From: Cladosporium sp. IMV 00045
Lineage: Eukaryota; Ascomycota; Dothideomycetes; Cladosporiales; Cladosporiaceae
DNA length: 64,000 nt
Direction of reading: 5' to 3'
NCBI GenBank assembly: GCA_001931905.2
Contig: MSJI02000840.1
Location: 18,375-82,374, forward strand
Below, in pieces: positions 9,513 to 19,674 of the stretch (within the stretch, counting starts at the first letter, position 1; each line of letters begins with the position of its first letter). A program made the position numbers and the translations under genes. Under the pieces are notes generated by a model, which was not told the origin of the DNA, did not search any database, and saw nothing but the letters and a program-made list of their open reading frames with translations.

Positions 9513-11349
9513 ACGTCACTGTAGGGGAAGCGGGACAGTACTAGAAGCGGGACAGAATTCTAACCTATCTACTTCAAAATCGGTCTCCTACTAGCTACGA
9601 TAATACAATCGCTCTCACTTTCGGATATATTACTCCCGATAGCTTCGTCTTCCTCGTCCTCGATTTCGGGGGTTATAGCTTTCGCCTTTTGCTTCTTCTT
9701 CGGCTTTCCTTTCGAGGCTTCCGCTTCCGCTTTCTCGACTACTTCGAGGATTTCCTTCGTATTAAAGACGAACCTCCCTTTTATTGCTACGCGTTTCCCT
9801 TTCGTACGTTCTTTACGTACCCGTAATAGCTCTCGAGCCTCGGATAGCTCCTTCCGTAAGATAGTAACTTCGGAATGCGTTCTTTCGAAAGCGGCTCCCG
9901 ATCGCTCGATATACCGCTTTACGGGAGTCTCGAGAGTAGAAGCACAAACGATCGAGTTAACTAGCGACGTCGCCTCCCGTAACTCCGTACCCTCCGGCGG
10001 CGAACTATCTAGTAGGGAGCGATCTAGATCGTTCGGAGTCGTAATAGGTGGCGGAGTCGTAAGAGAGGTAGGAGAGGGCATTCGTAAAGAAGAGAGGATA
10101 GTAATCGGGCTTAGAGGGTAGATACCGGACGCGCGGAAGGCCGATTCGACGTTCCTAGTCGTAAAGGCTCTAGCCCTAGCTATTATATAAGCCGACGTCC
10201 ACTCGATACGCGGTATTCGTCGAGTATCTAACCGGAAAAGCCGGTCGATCTCGGTCGATAAAGCCCGCTTTAGAGGGCCAAATAGCCCGACGTCGAGAGG
10301 TTGTAATATATGCGAAGTATGCGGCGGTAATACGACTAGGTCTATCCTCTTATCGAGGCAAAACGCGATAAATCTAGCTGTAAGATGCGATCCGTGTCCG
10401 TCGAGTAGTAATAGCCTTCTTTTTCCGTCGTTTCGGGCCGTTTCGGGTTCGAATAACGTAGTTAACCACTCGTAAGCGTGAGAATCAGAAGTCCACCCGC
10501 TAGAGGAGGTACTAAACCGCCACTTTTCGGGTGTATTCGTCGGTATCCACCCGGTATTCGTATCCTTCGCGCGGAAGATAATAAGCGGAGGTAGAGAGAC
10601 TCCTAACGCTCTGACGCACTCTATCGCCGTTATCCACTCTTGCTTTCCGCTAATCTTCTTAAATCCTATAGCTTCCTCTTTATTAATAAGTACTTTCGAA
10701 GGTAGAGTAGTACCGAGAGCGAAGCCGGTCTCGTCGACGTTAAAAATAGCGTCGGAATCGTAGGAATTCTCGAGGTAAAGCTCGGATAGCGTAGTAAAGT
10801 AGGCGTTTACGATCGGATAGTTTACTCCTTCGAAGCGGCTCGCGTCTAGGGCTCGAGAGTAGATAGTCTTTAGTATCGGGTATCGTTTTCGGAACCTATC
10901 GATCCACCGTTTACTAATAGGAGGGTAGGAAGTCGGAGTCGAGCTTAAGCGGAAGCGGGAGTTACGGATTTCTTCGGCGAGTTCTCTCGTTAACGCGAGA
11001 GTAATAGGGACTCCCGACTTCGATAATCGAGTAATAGACTTTAGGAGAGCCTCTTCTTCGGCCGTCGAGAGTATCTTTTGCGATTCGTGCGATTTAGAGC
11101 GAGAAGTTCGGTTAGAGAGCCGCGAAGCGAGAGAAGAAGGAGGGATATTAAACGCGTAAGCGCACTTTCGAATCGAGGTATATTCGCTATTTCGGTAGGC
11201 CGTTAGGGCCGTAGTAAGCGTATCTTCAGTATAGGTAGGCATAAGAAAGGAATAAGAAGAAAGGACACGTAAAAATCGAATAATAACGCGAGATAAGCGC
11301 GCGGGACTGTCCCGCTTCTAGTACTGTCCCGCTTCCCCTACCGTAACGT
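9513..11349. mobile_element. Fot1/pogo-like DNA transposon, apparently intact
   Basis: A Tc1/mariner-superfamily element of 1837 bp. Terminal inverted repeats cover 9513-9555 and 11307-11349: 43 bp with two mismatches, the inner 34 bp identical. Both ends are flanked by TA (9511-9512 and 11350-11351), the expected target duplication. Each repeat carries two copies of aagcgggacag separated by six bases, plausibly transposase-binding sites. One uninterrupted 557-codon transposase lies inside. An alternative reading with the shorter 34-bp repeats places the TA at 9522 and 11339. Confidence 0.9.
9569..11242 (-). CDS. Pogo/Fot1-type DDE transposase
   Basis: A 557-aa transposase that cuts and pastes the surrounding element. 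The N-terminal helix-turn-helix region (residues about 5-60) is followed by a CENP-B/Tc5-type DNA-binding segment ending in the WIDRFRKRYP motif. The DDE_1 catalytic core contains three acidic motifs: FNVDETGFALG, LLLLDGHGSHLTARF and LQPLDVGLFGPLK, so all three expected metal-binding aspartates are present. The C-terminal part is a charged coiled coil and a Lys-rich, then acidic tail. Codon use (many CGA, TCG and GTA codons) differs clearly from the neighbours. No stop, frameshift or obvious RIP damage is visible, so the enzyme may still be active. Confidence 0.93.
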   Translation of the reverse strand: MPTYTEDTLTTALTAYRNSEYTSIRKCAYAFNIPPSSLASRLSNRTSRSKSHESQKILSTAEEEALLKSITRLSKSGVPITLALTRELAEEIRNSRFRLSSTPTSYPPISKRWIDRFRKRYPILKTIYSRALDASRFEGVNYPIVNAYFTTLSELYLENSYDSDAIFNVDETGFALGTTLPSKVLINKEEAIGFKKISGKQEWITAIECVRALGVSLPPLIIFRAKDTNTGWIPTNTPEKWRFSTSSSGWTSDSHAYEWLTTLFEPETARNDGKRRLLLLDGHGSHLTARFIAFCLDKRIDLVVLPPHTSHILQPLDVGLFGPLKRALSTEIDRLFRLDTRRIPRIEWTSAYIIARARAFTTRNVESAFRASGIYPLSPITILSSLRMPSPTSLTTPPPITTPNDLDRSLLDSSPPEGTELREATSLVNSIVCASTLETPVKRYIERSGAAFERTHSEVTILRKELSEARELLRVRKERTKGKRVAIKGRFVFNTKEILEVVEKAEAEASKGKPKKKQKAKAITPEIEDEEDEAIGSNISESESDCIIVASRRPILK

Positions 11350-11546
11350 TATACGACAATTGGACAGATTCAAAACGCAGTGCCCAATGGTACCTATTGG
11401 TTGCATGCAGCATCGCGGTCGTAGTAGGCGGGACATTTCTGATGGCAACCGGGACTTATGGATCTATCATGGGAATCATCAGTTCATACGAAAAATCGGG
11501 TGGTTCGCCCGCCTGGTCATGCCAAGATAATTCCGGATCGGGATGA

Positions 11547-12029
11547 ACTCAAGTGAAGTTTAGCGCAGGACCTATGTGATGGGGGTGATAGCCAGTGGCG
11601 GGAAGTTGATCAAGGGGTAGGCTTCTCAGGTATGAACGATGGAGGGTGGTAACGATCTGATTGATCAATGTACTTAGACAGTGATTTCAAGCTTTAACTT
11701 CGTTACTTAGATTAAGCACGAGGCTCCTATAAACAATGGACTAACTCCAAACCTGACGACCACGATATCTCGCCAGCATTTGAGAGTTTCAACGCTGATA
11801 ATAAGATGCAATCTCAAGGTCATCGAACAGACAGTGCGCGGCTTTGCTCGCTATTTTCCCACGGCTACACCGTTGGGATCATAACGTCAATCACGCCGGC
11901 TTTGCAAAGAGAGACTACAGAGACCTGGGCAATGCAAATGATGAGCCTTCTAACAGCTGTCATCGGCTTGATGACCTCCGCTGGTATCAGCCATGACAAC
12001 CGTCTAATTATGTCAACGATCACTGCCTC
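11547..12029. other. Intergenic / degraded sequence
   Basis: Between the transporter stop codon and the HET-like remnant. An open frame at 11806-12081 (+) has no recognisable motif and may be decayed upstream sequence of the HET gene. Confidence 0.4.
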
Positions 12030-12446
12030 TTGTATCAGCCATCATCCTTGGACTCGATCAACATCAAACGCCGAGGCATGATGGCTTTTTTCATGAGGAA
12101 TGCCGCAAGGTGGATAGGGCTGGAACAATCAGTATATGATTACCCAAGGTCCGCAAATGCTCCAGAAGAAGAAGCTCTGACCCTGTTTGGTCACATACGC
12201 TACGTGTGTACGAACACAAGGTTTTGTGTCACTACGACTGGCAAGTTATGCCTACGTCCATTGGAAGCGAAAGAAGGCGATGAGGTCACGGTCCTGTTTG
12301 GGGCATCTATGCCCATCGTCTTGCGACCAGTAGAGACGTGGAAGACATGGGTAGGTCCTGTGTTCGTCGATGGCATCATGGATGGAGAGCTCGTAGAACG
12401 GAACCCGAGCCAGGGAATCGTACCCCTCAATTTTGTGATTCGCTAG
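12030..12446 (+). pseudogene. C-terminal remnant of a HET-domain protein
   Basis: The last ~90 of 138 codons resemble the C-terminus of fungal heterokaryon-incompatibility (HET) proteins: NTRFCVTTTGKLCLRPLEAK, then EGDEVTVLFGASMPIVLRPV and GPVFVDGIMDGELVE. These correspond to the usual 'rffvT.kG..GLgP..a..GD.v.vl.G...P.vLRp' and 'HGIMDGE' signature. The catalytic-looking N-terminal HET (TIR-like) domain is not found upstream, so this is probably a truncated copy lying next to the transposon-scarred locus. A small stand-alone gene using the ATG at 12078 or 12093 cannot be excluded. Confidence 0.6.
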
Positions 12447-12890
12447 GTATTGTCGCGACATTGAAGGCCACTGTGAAAGACAAGTTGTCAATACTTTACC
12501 TGAACGTTATCTGTATTTGACTAAGCCTGTGGGCATCAGTAGCGACTAAGCCACCCGCGCCTTCCTGCAACGAAGAGAACATTTCCGAAGGAGGAGCGCA
12601 CCGGCTCTAGACAGGCGCCGCCACAAATGATGCATGAGCAAGAAGCGACCTGATAACATTCGTCAGCCTCAGCAGAAAGTTCTCTGCCAGCGCGGAGTAA
12701 CGTTAAACCTCCGACAAACACTCCAGTCCTTTGACAAAACTTGCTGCTACCATTCCATAATGAGCACTATATCGAGACCTGGTCTGTCCAGCCGCAAGAT
12801 CCACGTTTCCTATCACGCCCTCCGAGCAGGCACCCTGCCGAGCGCCGAAGAGGTAGAACAGAAGCTGGCCGACACACGAGCAGCTCTAAC
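12447..12890. other. Intergenic, no gene seen
   Basis: 3' flank of the HET remnant and of the GH3 gene (tail-to-tail). Plus-strand frames at 12634-13007 run into the antisense of the GH3 C-terminus and are shadows. Confidence 0.5.
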
Positions 12891-15410
12891 TTACAGGACA
12901 AAAAACTTCGCAGAGCCCTGTATGTCCCTAGAGCTGCTTCCGACACTGAAGACATATTCCCCATTCGCAAGCGCCCATTGCTGCGCCACCGTGTCCCAGT
13001 AGCTTAGATCCCTTCTCGCAAGGCTGAAACGCACCTTCTTTTGCTGCCTAGGAGCCAGCAGGACCTTCTCAAATCCCCTCAACTGGCGCGTAGGCTGTTC
13101 AGCCTCAGCCGGGAATTGCACGTAGAGCTGCGCGACCTCCGCGCCCTCTTTGCTTCCCGTATTCTCCAGCGTCAAAGAAACAGAGACAACTTCGTCGAAT
13201 AGATCCTGCTTTCCGCCCGGCCCTGTCCGACCAGTGGGGAATTTCGCACTCATCGCAGTCTGATTGGACTTTTCAGCAGAAACGTCACCGTACTCGAACG
13301 AAGTGTAAGATAGACCGTGTCCGAAGGAATAGCGAACGGAGATGTTGTTGGCGTCGAAGTAACGGTAATCGATGTCCACGCCTTCGGCGAAGTCGCATTC
13401 GGCCGTGTTGCAGATCTCGACAGGGTAATCGGACGCATTCTTCGCAATGGTGTGCGCGAGCTTGGCGCTGGGATTCACATCCCCGTAGAGGACGTCGACG
13501 ATGGCGTTGCCAGATTCCTGACCAAGGTAGCCACCGTAGAGGACGGCTGTGATGTTGTCGTTCACGATCCACTGATCTAGGACCCGGGGCCCGCTGGTGT
13601 TGACGACGACGATGGTGTTGTTGCAGTTCGAGGCAACCGAGAGGACGAGGTCATCTTGGTCTGTGTTGGAAAGCTCGCTGCGGTCGGCGCCTTCTCCTGA
13701 CCAGGAGTTCAGGAAGACAAGGCAGACTTCCGAGTCGGAGGCGTAGTTTGCGATGGACGGAGTGACGGTCGTGCCAGAACCAAGGTCCATACCTGCGCCC
13801 CCTCCTGCGCCGCCGTTGCCACCCGGCATACCGCCCGTGTTCATAGTCATGCTCGAGTTGTTGGAATCAGAAGACAGTCCGTTTGAGGTGCTGTCTGAAG
13901 AATCGCTCCCGGAAGATGTGGAGTTTTTGCCCATTCTAGGAGCGTCGCCGTCTGTAGCCCCACCGGGAATGCCGGAAGAAGTGTCCTCTGTGTAAGTATC
14001 ATTCATGATCCAGCGAAACATTGAGCCATCATTGGCAGCTCGAAGACTCAGGGCCTGGAAAGGCGTAGCCAGATAGCCGTTAGATAACCCGCCACTGCCG
14101 ACAGCCGACGCCAGGTGGCCCTGATACACATCGCTCGATGTGCCCTGCACCGAGAAGGCAAAGTTTGGGCCGGCCATGGCAGGACCAGCATGAGCACCAA
14201 AGATACTGATCGAGAGCGGACGCTCGAGCGGAAGGCCTCCACCGCCGGTTCTTGTGTTTTTGAGCAGGGCAAGCGAGTCTGCACCGATCTTTCGAATCAG
14301 CTTGGCATGATCTGCGCGAACGTCGCGGTATTCAGTCGTGGCAGCGACTTCTGGCTGCTTCCCATCGTCGAGACCCGCGAAGAAGTAGCCGATGGTATTG
14401 CGGACAGCCATGTCATCAAGTCTCGCTTCGGAAATGGAACCATTGGCTATGCCAGCCTTGAAGATCTCCGCAGTCCAATATGACGAAGAGCCAAAATCCA
14501 AGCCAGCATTCGCCGAGCCATACGAAGTTGACTGAGAGTTGACATCCGGCATCACGAGACCCGGGAAGCCCAGTTCCTCTTTGAGCAAGCCATTCAGGAG
14601 CTTCGAGTTCTCACAGGAGAGAGTTCCGTTGACGCGGTTCATGGCGCACATGACTGCACCCATGCCAGCACGTACTGCATCAGCGAAAGGCCACAAGTAT
14701 AGCTCGTGCATGGTTTTGTCGTCAGCATTGCTTGAGTAGTGCGTGCTCGACGAGCGGTTGGTCTCTTGCTCATTCATGATCAAATGGCGGCCAACCGTGA
14801 CCACGCCGGCAGAGTTCATGCCCTCGACAGCTTTGCCCATGAACACTCCGGTAAGATAGGGGTCAGGAGAGAAGCCTTCGGGCAAACGGCCGCCATAAGG
14901 CGTCCTTCCCAACGGACTGGCAACAGGGCCTGTCTACTGTCAGCATCGCACACGAATGCGGTAGAAGTGAGACACTGACCGTTGATGAGGTTGTAGCCCA
15001 TGAGATAGAATTCACGACCAGCCGCGTTTGCCTCGTCCAGACAATGCTGCCGGTCCCACGTCATGGCAAGCGCATTGCCCATTGGAAACCCCGAAACGTA
15101 ATAATGGCTGTTGATGCCAGCGAAGCCATCTTTGTTTTCCAGCGCTGTCCAGGTGAAATCGGTACCGTTGACGCTCTCGCCAGTGATGACAGACACCTTC
15201 TGGGCGATACTGAGCTTGGAAATCAAAGTCTTCGCCTTCTGGTAGGCATCTTGGTACGCTCCTAGGTCAACTGTGAAGGGATTAGCTAGGCGTCGCCGTC
15301 TGTAGTCGTAAGAGCATACCATTCCCGGAAGCGAGGTTAGACGGCGAAGTGGCATTGTTAGCAGCGACGGCTAGGCCGAACACGATACTTAAAGGTAGGA
15401 GACTCCTCAT
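12891..15410 (-). CDS. Secreted GH3 beta-glucosidase-like enzyme, divergent active site
   Basis: Glycoside hydrolase family 3, expected to act on terminal beta-glucosides outside the cell. Exons 15410-15320, 15270-14980 and 14929-12891 join in phase to 806 aa. A signal peptide (MRSLLPLSIVFGLAVAANN) leads into the TIM-barrel. GPVASPLGRTPYGGRLPEGF and SPDPYLTG match the family core. The nucleophile Asp is kept but its context is VMPDVNSQ instead of the usual MSDW. The substrate-binding DGPLGIR is changed to DGFAGIN, and KH-NEQE reads RHLIMNEQE. A Ser/Gly/Met-rich low-complexity insert of about 60 residues (around 13770-13950) splits the second domain. The fibronectin-III-like C-terminal domain is complete. 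Altered specificity or loss of activity is possible. It shares a promoter region with the quercetinase. Confidence 0.85.
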
Positions 15411-16573
15411 GGTGGGAGAAAGAGCAGACGTAACGAGAGTGAAGATTATGGTGAGCATCGTGATGTTGCTGCCATGGCCAGTTCTTATGTAGGCTCTGCT
15501 CGACGACTTGCGCAGTGAAGGCGCCGCAATCGCTCGCTGTATACTGTCGTCGTCAGCATGGCCGGCATCCACGACTACAGGTCGAAACAACTAGGGAAGC
15601 ATAGTTGGCAAGCGCCGGTCGGTGAAGCCGCTTGAAGATAGTGTGAGCGACATTCGTCAGCCACATTGAGTGCAAGCTCCAGACTTCACAGAGGCTCAGG
15701 CATGCGTGGTGCTCGGCGGTGTAGGGCCAAAAGTCTTTCGTGAGGTAGGGCTCGGTGTTTCCAAGCCCACTCCTCCACACAATCGCTAGAGAATTTCTGG
15801 AAAAACACAGCCGAACCCTAAGTGCCTGGGCCATGAGATGTCAAGTTTTGTAAGGCTGTCGAGGATGATTGCCCAGACTTGGGAAGGCGCAAGCAAAAGC
15901 CCATTCAGGAGCCGCGTGGCCGCATGGACATGAAGTCGGTGCTCAGTATAGCCCTCCGAGAGTATAACGACACCAGAGGGCAATGCCACAGCTGCGGGTA
16001 TGGCGGAGTGTTTCCACTACAAATGCACATGTGGTTCCTGTGCATTATCCAGCTTCCATGTCGGGACCAGCATGCTGCAAGATTATAGCATGTCTCCTCC
16101 TGTGCACCATTGCCATTCCCAGCCAGCCGGTTCCAGCAGTCGGTATGAGTGCTAATTTGATGTTCAACCTGAGTCCTCACCAGTTGAGGCTGCGACGCGG
16201 GATTGAATCCGACACGTCATGCCGATTTTTCCGCGCATGCCCTCAGTGGGCTGTCTGAGGGCTTCGGCGCTGATCGACCGAGCGTCTCTGCCCTGAGAGA
16301 CTTCATCCTTCGAGCACCGTCAATGTTCATTTGCTATCGATCGCAGGCTCATTCCTGCAACTATCTTCTCGGGTGTAGCATTATAAGTCGGAGATATATC
16401 CGCTCTTGGAAAGAGCGAGTGAAGATCGACCTGGCTGAATCACCCAACTTCGCCGAAAGGACGATCCAAGGTCTGTTCCCTTTCTAACAGAACAAATTCA
16501 CTGAACGATCAGATCGCTCTCCCCCTCCTCGCTCGTTCCCTACACTCGTTTCTTTGCTGGAGAGACGTTCAAA
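15411..16573. promoter_or_regulatory. Divergent promoter region, GH3 / quercetinase
   Basis: This 1.16-kb spacer lies between two divergent secreted-enzyme genes and contains no convincing ORF. A CGG-N8-CCG inverted pair sits at 16389-16402 (cggagatatatccg), a plausible Zn2Cys6 dimer site about 170 bp upstream of the quercetinase start. A CT-rich tract (16510-16560) directly precedes the quercetinase ATG, as is common in fungal promoters. Confidence 0.4.
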
Positions 16574-17729
16574 ATGCTTCCTTTTGCTTTCGCTATCTTG
16601 GCACATTTCGCTACTTTCCTCCGTTTCACAGCAGGGCAAGGGCTTGAAGTCACGACAGTCCCAGACCATGTCCGGCCGTACATCGTGCGGGCGTATAGTC
16701 TCCCTGGTGTGGTGATCGGGACCCAGATCTACCGCTTCCCCGTCACTGGCCCATCTTCAGATAATGCTTTTACCTTGATCAGTACTGCCGCTCCGGCTAG
16801 TGACGAACTCGGAGTATTGCCACATGTGAGTATAACCTTTGCAGTGCCGTAGGTAGAATGCGGAGCTGACAGGAAGCAAGACTCATCAGGCGCATTACGA
16901 GAACTTCTTCTGTCTTCGCGGACGCTACAACCTCTGGGCATCCAATGATGGTTCGAATGAAGGACGTGTATTGAGTCCAGGTGACTACGGCGCCGTGCCC
17001 CCCAACACGACTCACACCTTCCAAATCACCGACCCCTTCACCGAAATGGTGGGCGTCATCTCGCCTGGAGGCTTCGAAGACCTTTTCTACTTCCTCGGCT
17101 CGGCCAACGTCTCTTCATACACCCACTCCCCATACATCCCAAACAGCAACGCCACAACACCAGGTGGCGACGCTTCGACAATCAGCTCACTTGAGAAGTT
17201 CGATGTGCACGCCAAACTTGACTACATTCCACCCATGAATTTTGACAACAATGGCACCACCGACTCCACCACAGCTTGGCACAACGGCGACAACAAGCCT
17301 GCAGAAGATTCGTCCACGCCGTTCTTCATCGCCAAAGACTTTGGTCCAAAGTACCTCGCCGGCTCCACTGAGACGTCTTACACGATGGTCCAGCCTTTCA
17401 TCACCGCAGCACAGTCTAACGGGAGTTTTACGGAAGGCACGCTCACTCTCTCCGAAGGATCCAACTCAACGTCCCAAACTTGGAACCTGCCAGGTCACAC
17501 GGCATTAGAGGTCACCGATGGCGCTATTGCCGTATCAGTGGAAGGACAGACAGAGACGCCCACGCTTTTCGTTGGCGATGTCGTCTTCATACCTGCGAAC
17601 ACCTCATTCTCGTTCTGGGCAGTAGCATCCTTTAGCAAGGTCTTGTACATCGGACAAGGAAATGTATCGCTGGATTCGAGACTCATTGATCAGGCGAAGA
17701 GTTGGGAAGCTGCCGTCTGGCCGTTCTAA
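16574..17729 (+). CDS. Secreted quercetin 2,3-dioxygenase (bicupin quercetinase)
   Basis: Extracellular metal-dependent bicupin dioxygenase that opens the C ring of flavonols such as quercetin, releasing a depside and CO. Two exons, 16574-16825 and 16881-17729, give 366 aa, close to the ~350 aa of Aspergillus quercetinases. Residues 1-21 form a signal peptide (MLPFAFAILAHFATFLRFTAG). The intron falls just before the first metal-binding cluster; spliced it reads PHTHQAHYENFFCLRGRYNLW, providing the expected His-x-His ... Glu ligands. The second cupin includes GHTALEVTDGAIAVSVEGQ and GDVVFIPANTSFSFWAV. Several NxT/NxS sites fit a secreted glycoprotein. The neighbour in the divergent direction is a secreted GH3 enzyme, which may supply aglycones. 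Confidence 0.92.
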
Positions 17730-17854
17730 AGATGGAATTCAGGGTTGTAGCGAATGGAAGAAGAAAGATCCGGACCGAACTCGATAGAAATCCGCCAGCT
17801 GCACTTGTGTGACAAGGTCTGACGCGTAGCAATCTCAGTCAGTAAATCTACCAA

Positions 17855-19674
17855 TTATCGCCCCCGACGCAAAAGCTCGATATTGTCATCGCTCAACTGC
17901 TCGTATGCCGGGTGATGATAAATTGATGTCTCCATAGTCTTCTCGATACCGCTATGCTTCTGTGCACGGTTTTTCATCTCCAAGTCAGGCTCACTCACGC
18001 TGCTCGGCAGTCTTGTCACTCCCTTGTCGCCTGGAATGTGGGAAGAGGTGGTGGCAGACTTGCTGGCGCTGGATTTGCCAAAGGAGCTTAGCTTGCTTCC
18101 GAACCTGGTGCGGAAAAAGTGCAAGACTGGACCGATGATTGTTGGCATGCAGGCGCAGATGATACCAACTTCTGACTCAATGCCACTCCACAGCGAGATG
18201 TTGTTATACTCGTACGTAGCATTGACGATGTCGCTGACGTTGGATAAGTACTTGAGCCGAACCATGCTGCAGACAGTGACAAACAAGCCGATCAGGAAAG
18301 TGAGCACCACACCGGCTTTGCGTCGCTTGTCCTGAACTTGGATAGCCATGAGTTTAGGGATCGGAAGGACGAAGACGATGAGGTCGAACAGTCTGTCAGG
18401 ACAAAAGTCAGATACACAGCATCATGAAGACAGGGAGAAGGGAATGGCGAATTGAATCAGCTGCCAGACCTTCTGGTAGCTGCGAGAGGAGTCTCTCGTA
18501 TGGTGGAGAAATAACTTACTGCAAACAATGTTAGCGTATTGACACACAATGAAGAATTGTCATTCCTTGTCCCAACTCATACCATATTGAGTCCGCTGTT
18601 GACATAGACAGCCAGCTGGAAATCGCTGCAATAGCCTTCATGTTCTCCATCCCACTGAGTCCAAACGTAGCTGATAGGCGTGCATTGGAAGCCGCAGTAT
18701 ATGATGAATCCTATGCCATATGCAAGCAACGCACCGATGAGCGTCCAGCTAATGTATGAGAATCGCTTAGAGACGGTCTTTGGAAAGATGCGGAGGTAAA
18801 GAAGAACGATTGATATCTTCGTGAGTGCGATGATGCCTTGGTAGAGGTACTGATTGATGTAAAAGTACTGTGCCATGTGTTAGAGGCTGGCAATCGCAGA
18901 CTGGGTTAGTCGAGCCATACCTTGAACATCATCGTGATGTTGTCAAAGGGAACGGTCCAGATGTCACGACCCAGTCCGTTATGGATCACTGTTTGCGCCA
19001 GGTCAGCAGGCAAGCTAAGTCGAAGGTAGCATAGGTAGAAAACGAACTGATTTGGAACATGGTCGTAGAAGGAATCACCAAGATCCACGCTGCAAGGATT
19101 GTCCAATCGTCCCACCCAAACGTGCTGCCTGCTACTCGCCAACGTGCCAGAAAGCGGAGACAAACACAGAGCGTAGCGATTGTGACAAGAGCTATGTTGA
19201 CTCTGCTGGTAACAGGCCCCTTGTCGCGAATCGGTGCTTTGCAAGTTTTCATCTGCCATGCTTGAGTTGCTGCATCGGAAGTCAGCGCAGGCCAAACATC
19301 AAACGATGGCAATGTCGAACGGAACGCCTTACTCAATGCGCCCTTGTTAGGACAACTGGACAAGACACAGTTTCCGGTCTTCTCGATGTATGCTTCATTG
19401 TTACATAAGCAATTGAAGTCATCGAACTGGCACCCTGATCCAGGGAGGGCGGATGTGATGCAGGTGATCTGACGTGGATGTCAGCTTCTTCGATGCATAC
19501 TCACGTGAGTAAACAACCCCGCTTCGTTAGTTATTCGTTACGTACAGCACAATCGGGAAGCTGTGCGAGCTCAGATATCAGCTCATCAGCATTGGTGCCA
19601 TCCGTCTTAGATGTCTGAGCGATCACGAATGCCGCTGATGCAAGCGAGAGCCAGAGAGGAAGGGCCAAACGCAT
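17855..19674 (-). CDS. CFEM-domain PTH11-like GPCR
   Basis: A plasma-membrane receptor of the fungal PTH11 class, associated in other fungi with surface or host sensing. The signal peptide (MRLALPLWLSLASAAFVIAQ) is followed by a CFEM domain with eight cysteines spread over exons 1-3 (PDCA, ITC, GSGC, FNCLC, GNC, SSC, KTC). About seven hydrophobic helices come next, including WTILAAWILVIPSTTMFQ, the YLYQGIIALTKISIVLLYLR segment and LFDLIVFVLPIPKL. A cytosolic Ser/Lys-rich tail ends at 17855. Exons in phase: 19674-19546, 19468-19333, 19269-19048, 18988-18921, 18867-18583, then a C-terminal exon beginning near 18410. The junction between 18583 and ~18410 leaves a one-base phase problem, so a microexon or different splice site is likely there. 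Convergent with the quercetinase (125 bp apart). Confidence 0.85.

Noticed and set aside
12634..13007. Plus-strand frames at the GH3 3' end
   Set aside because: They overlap the well-supported GH3 C-terminal domain in antisense and have no motif of their own.
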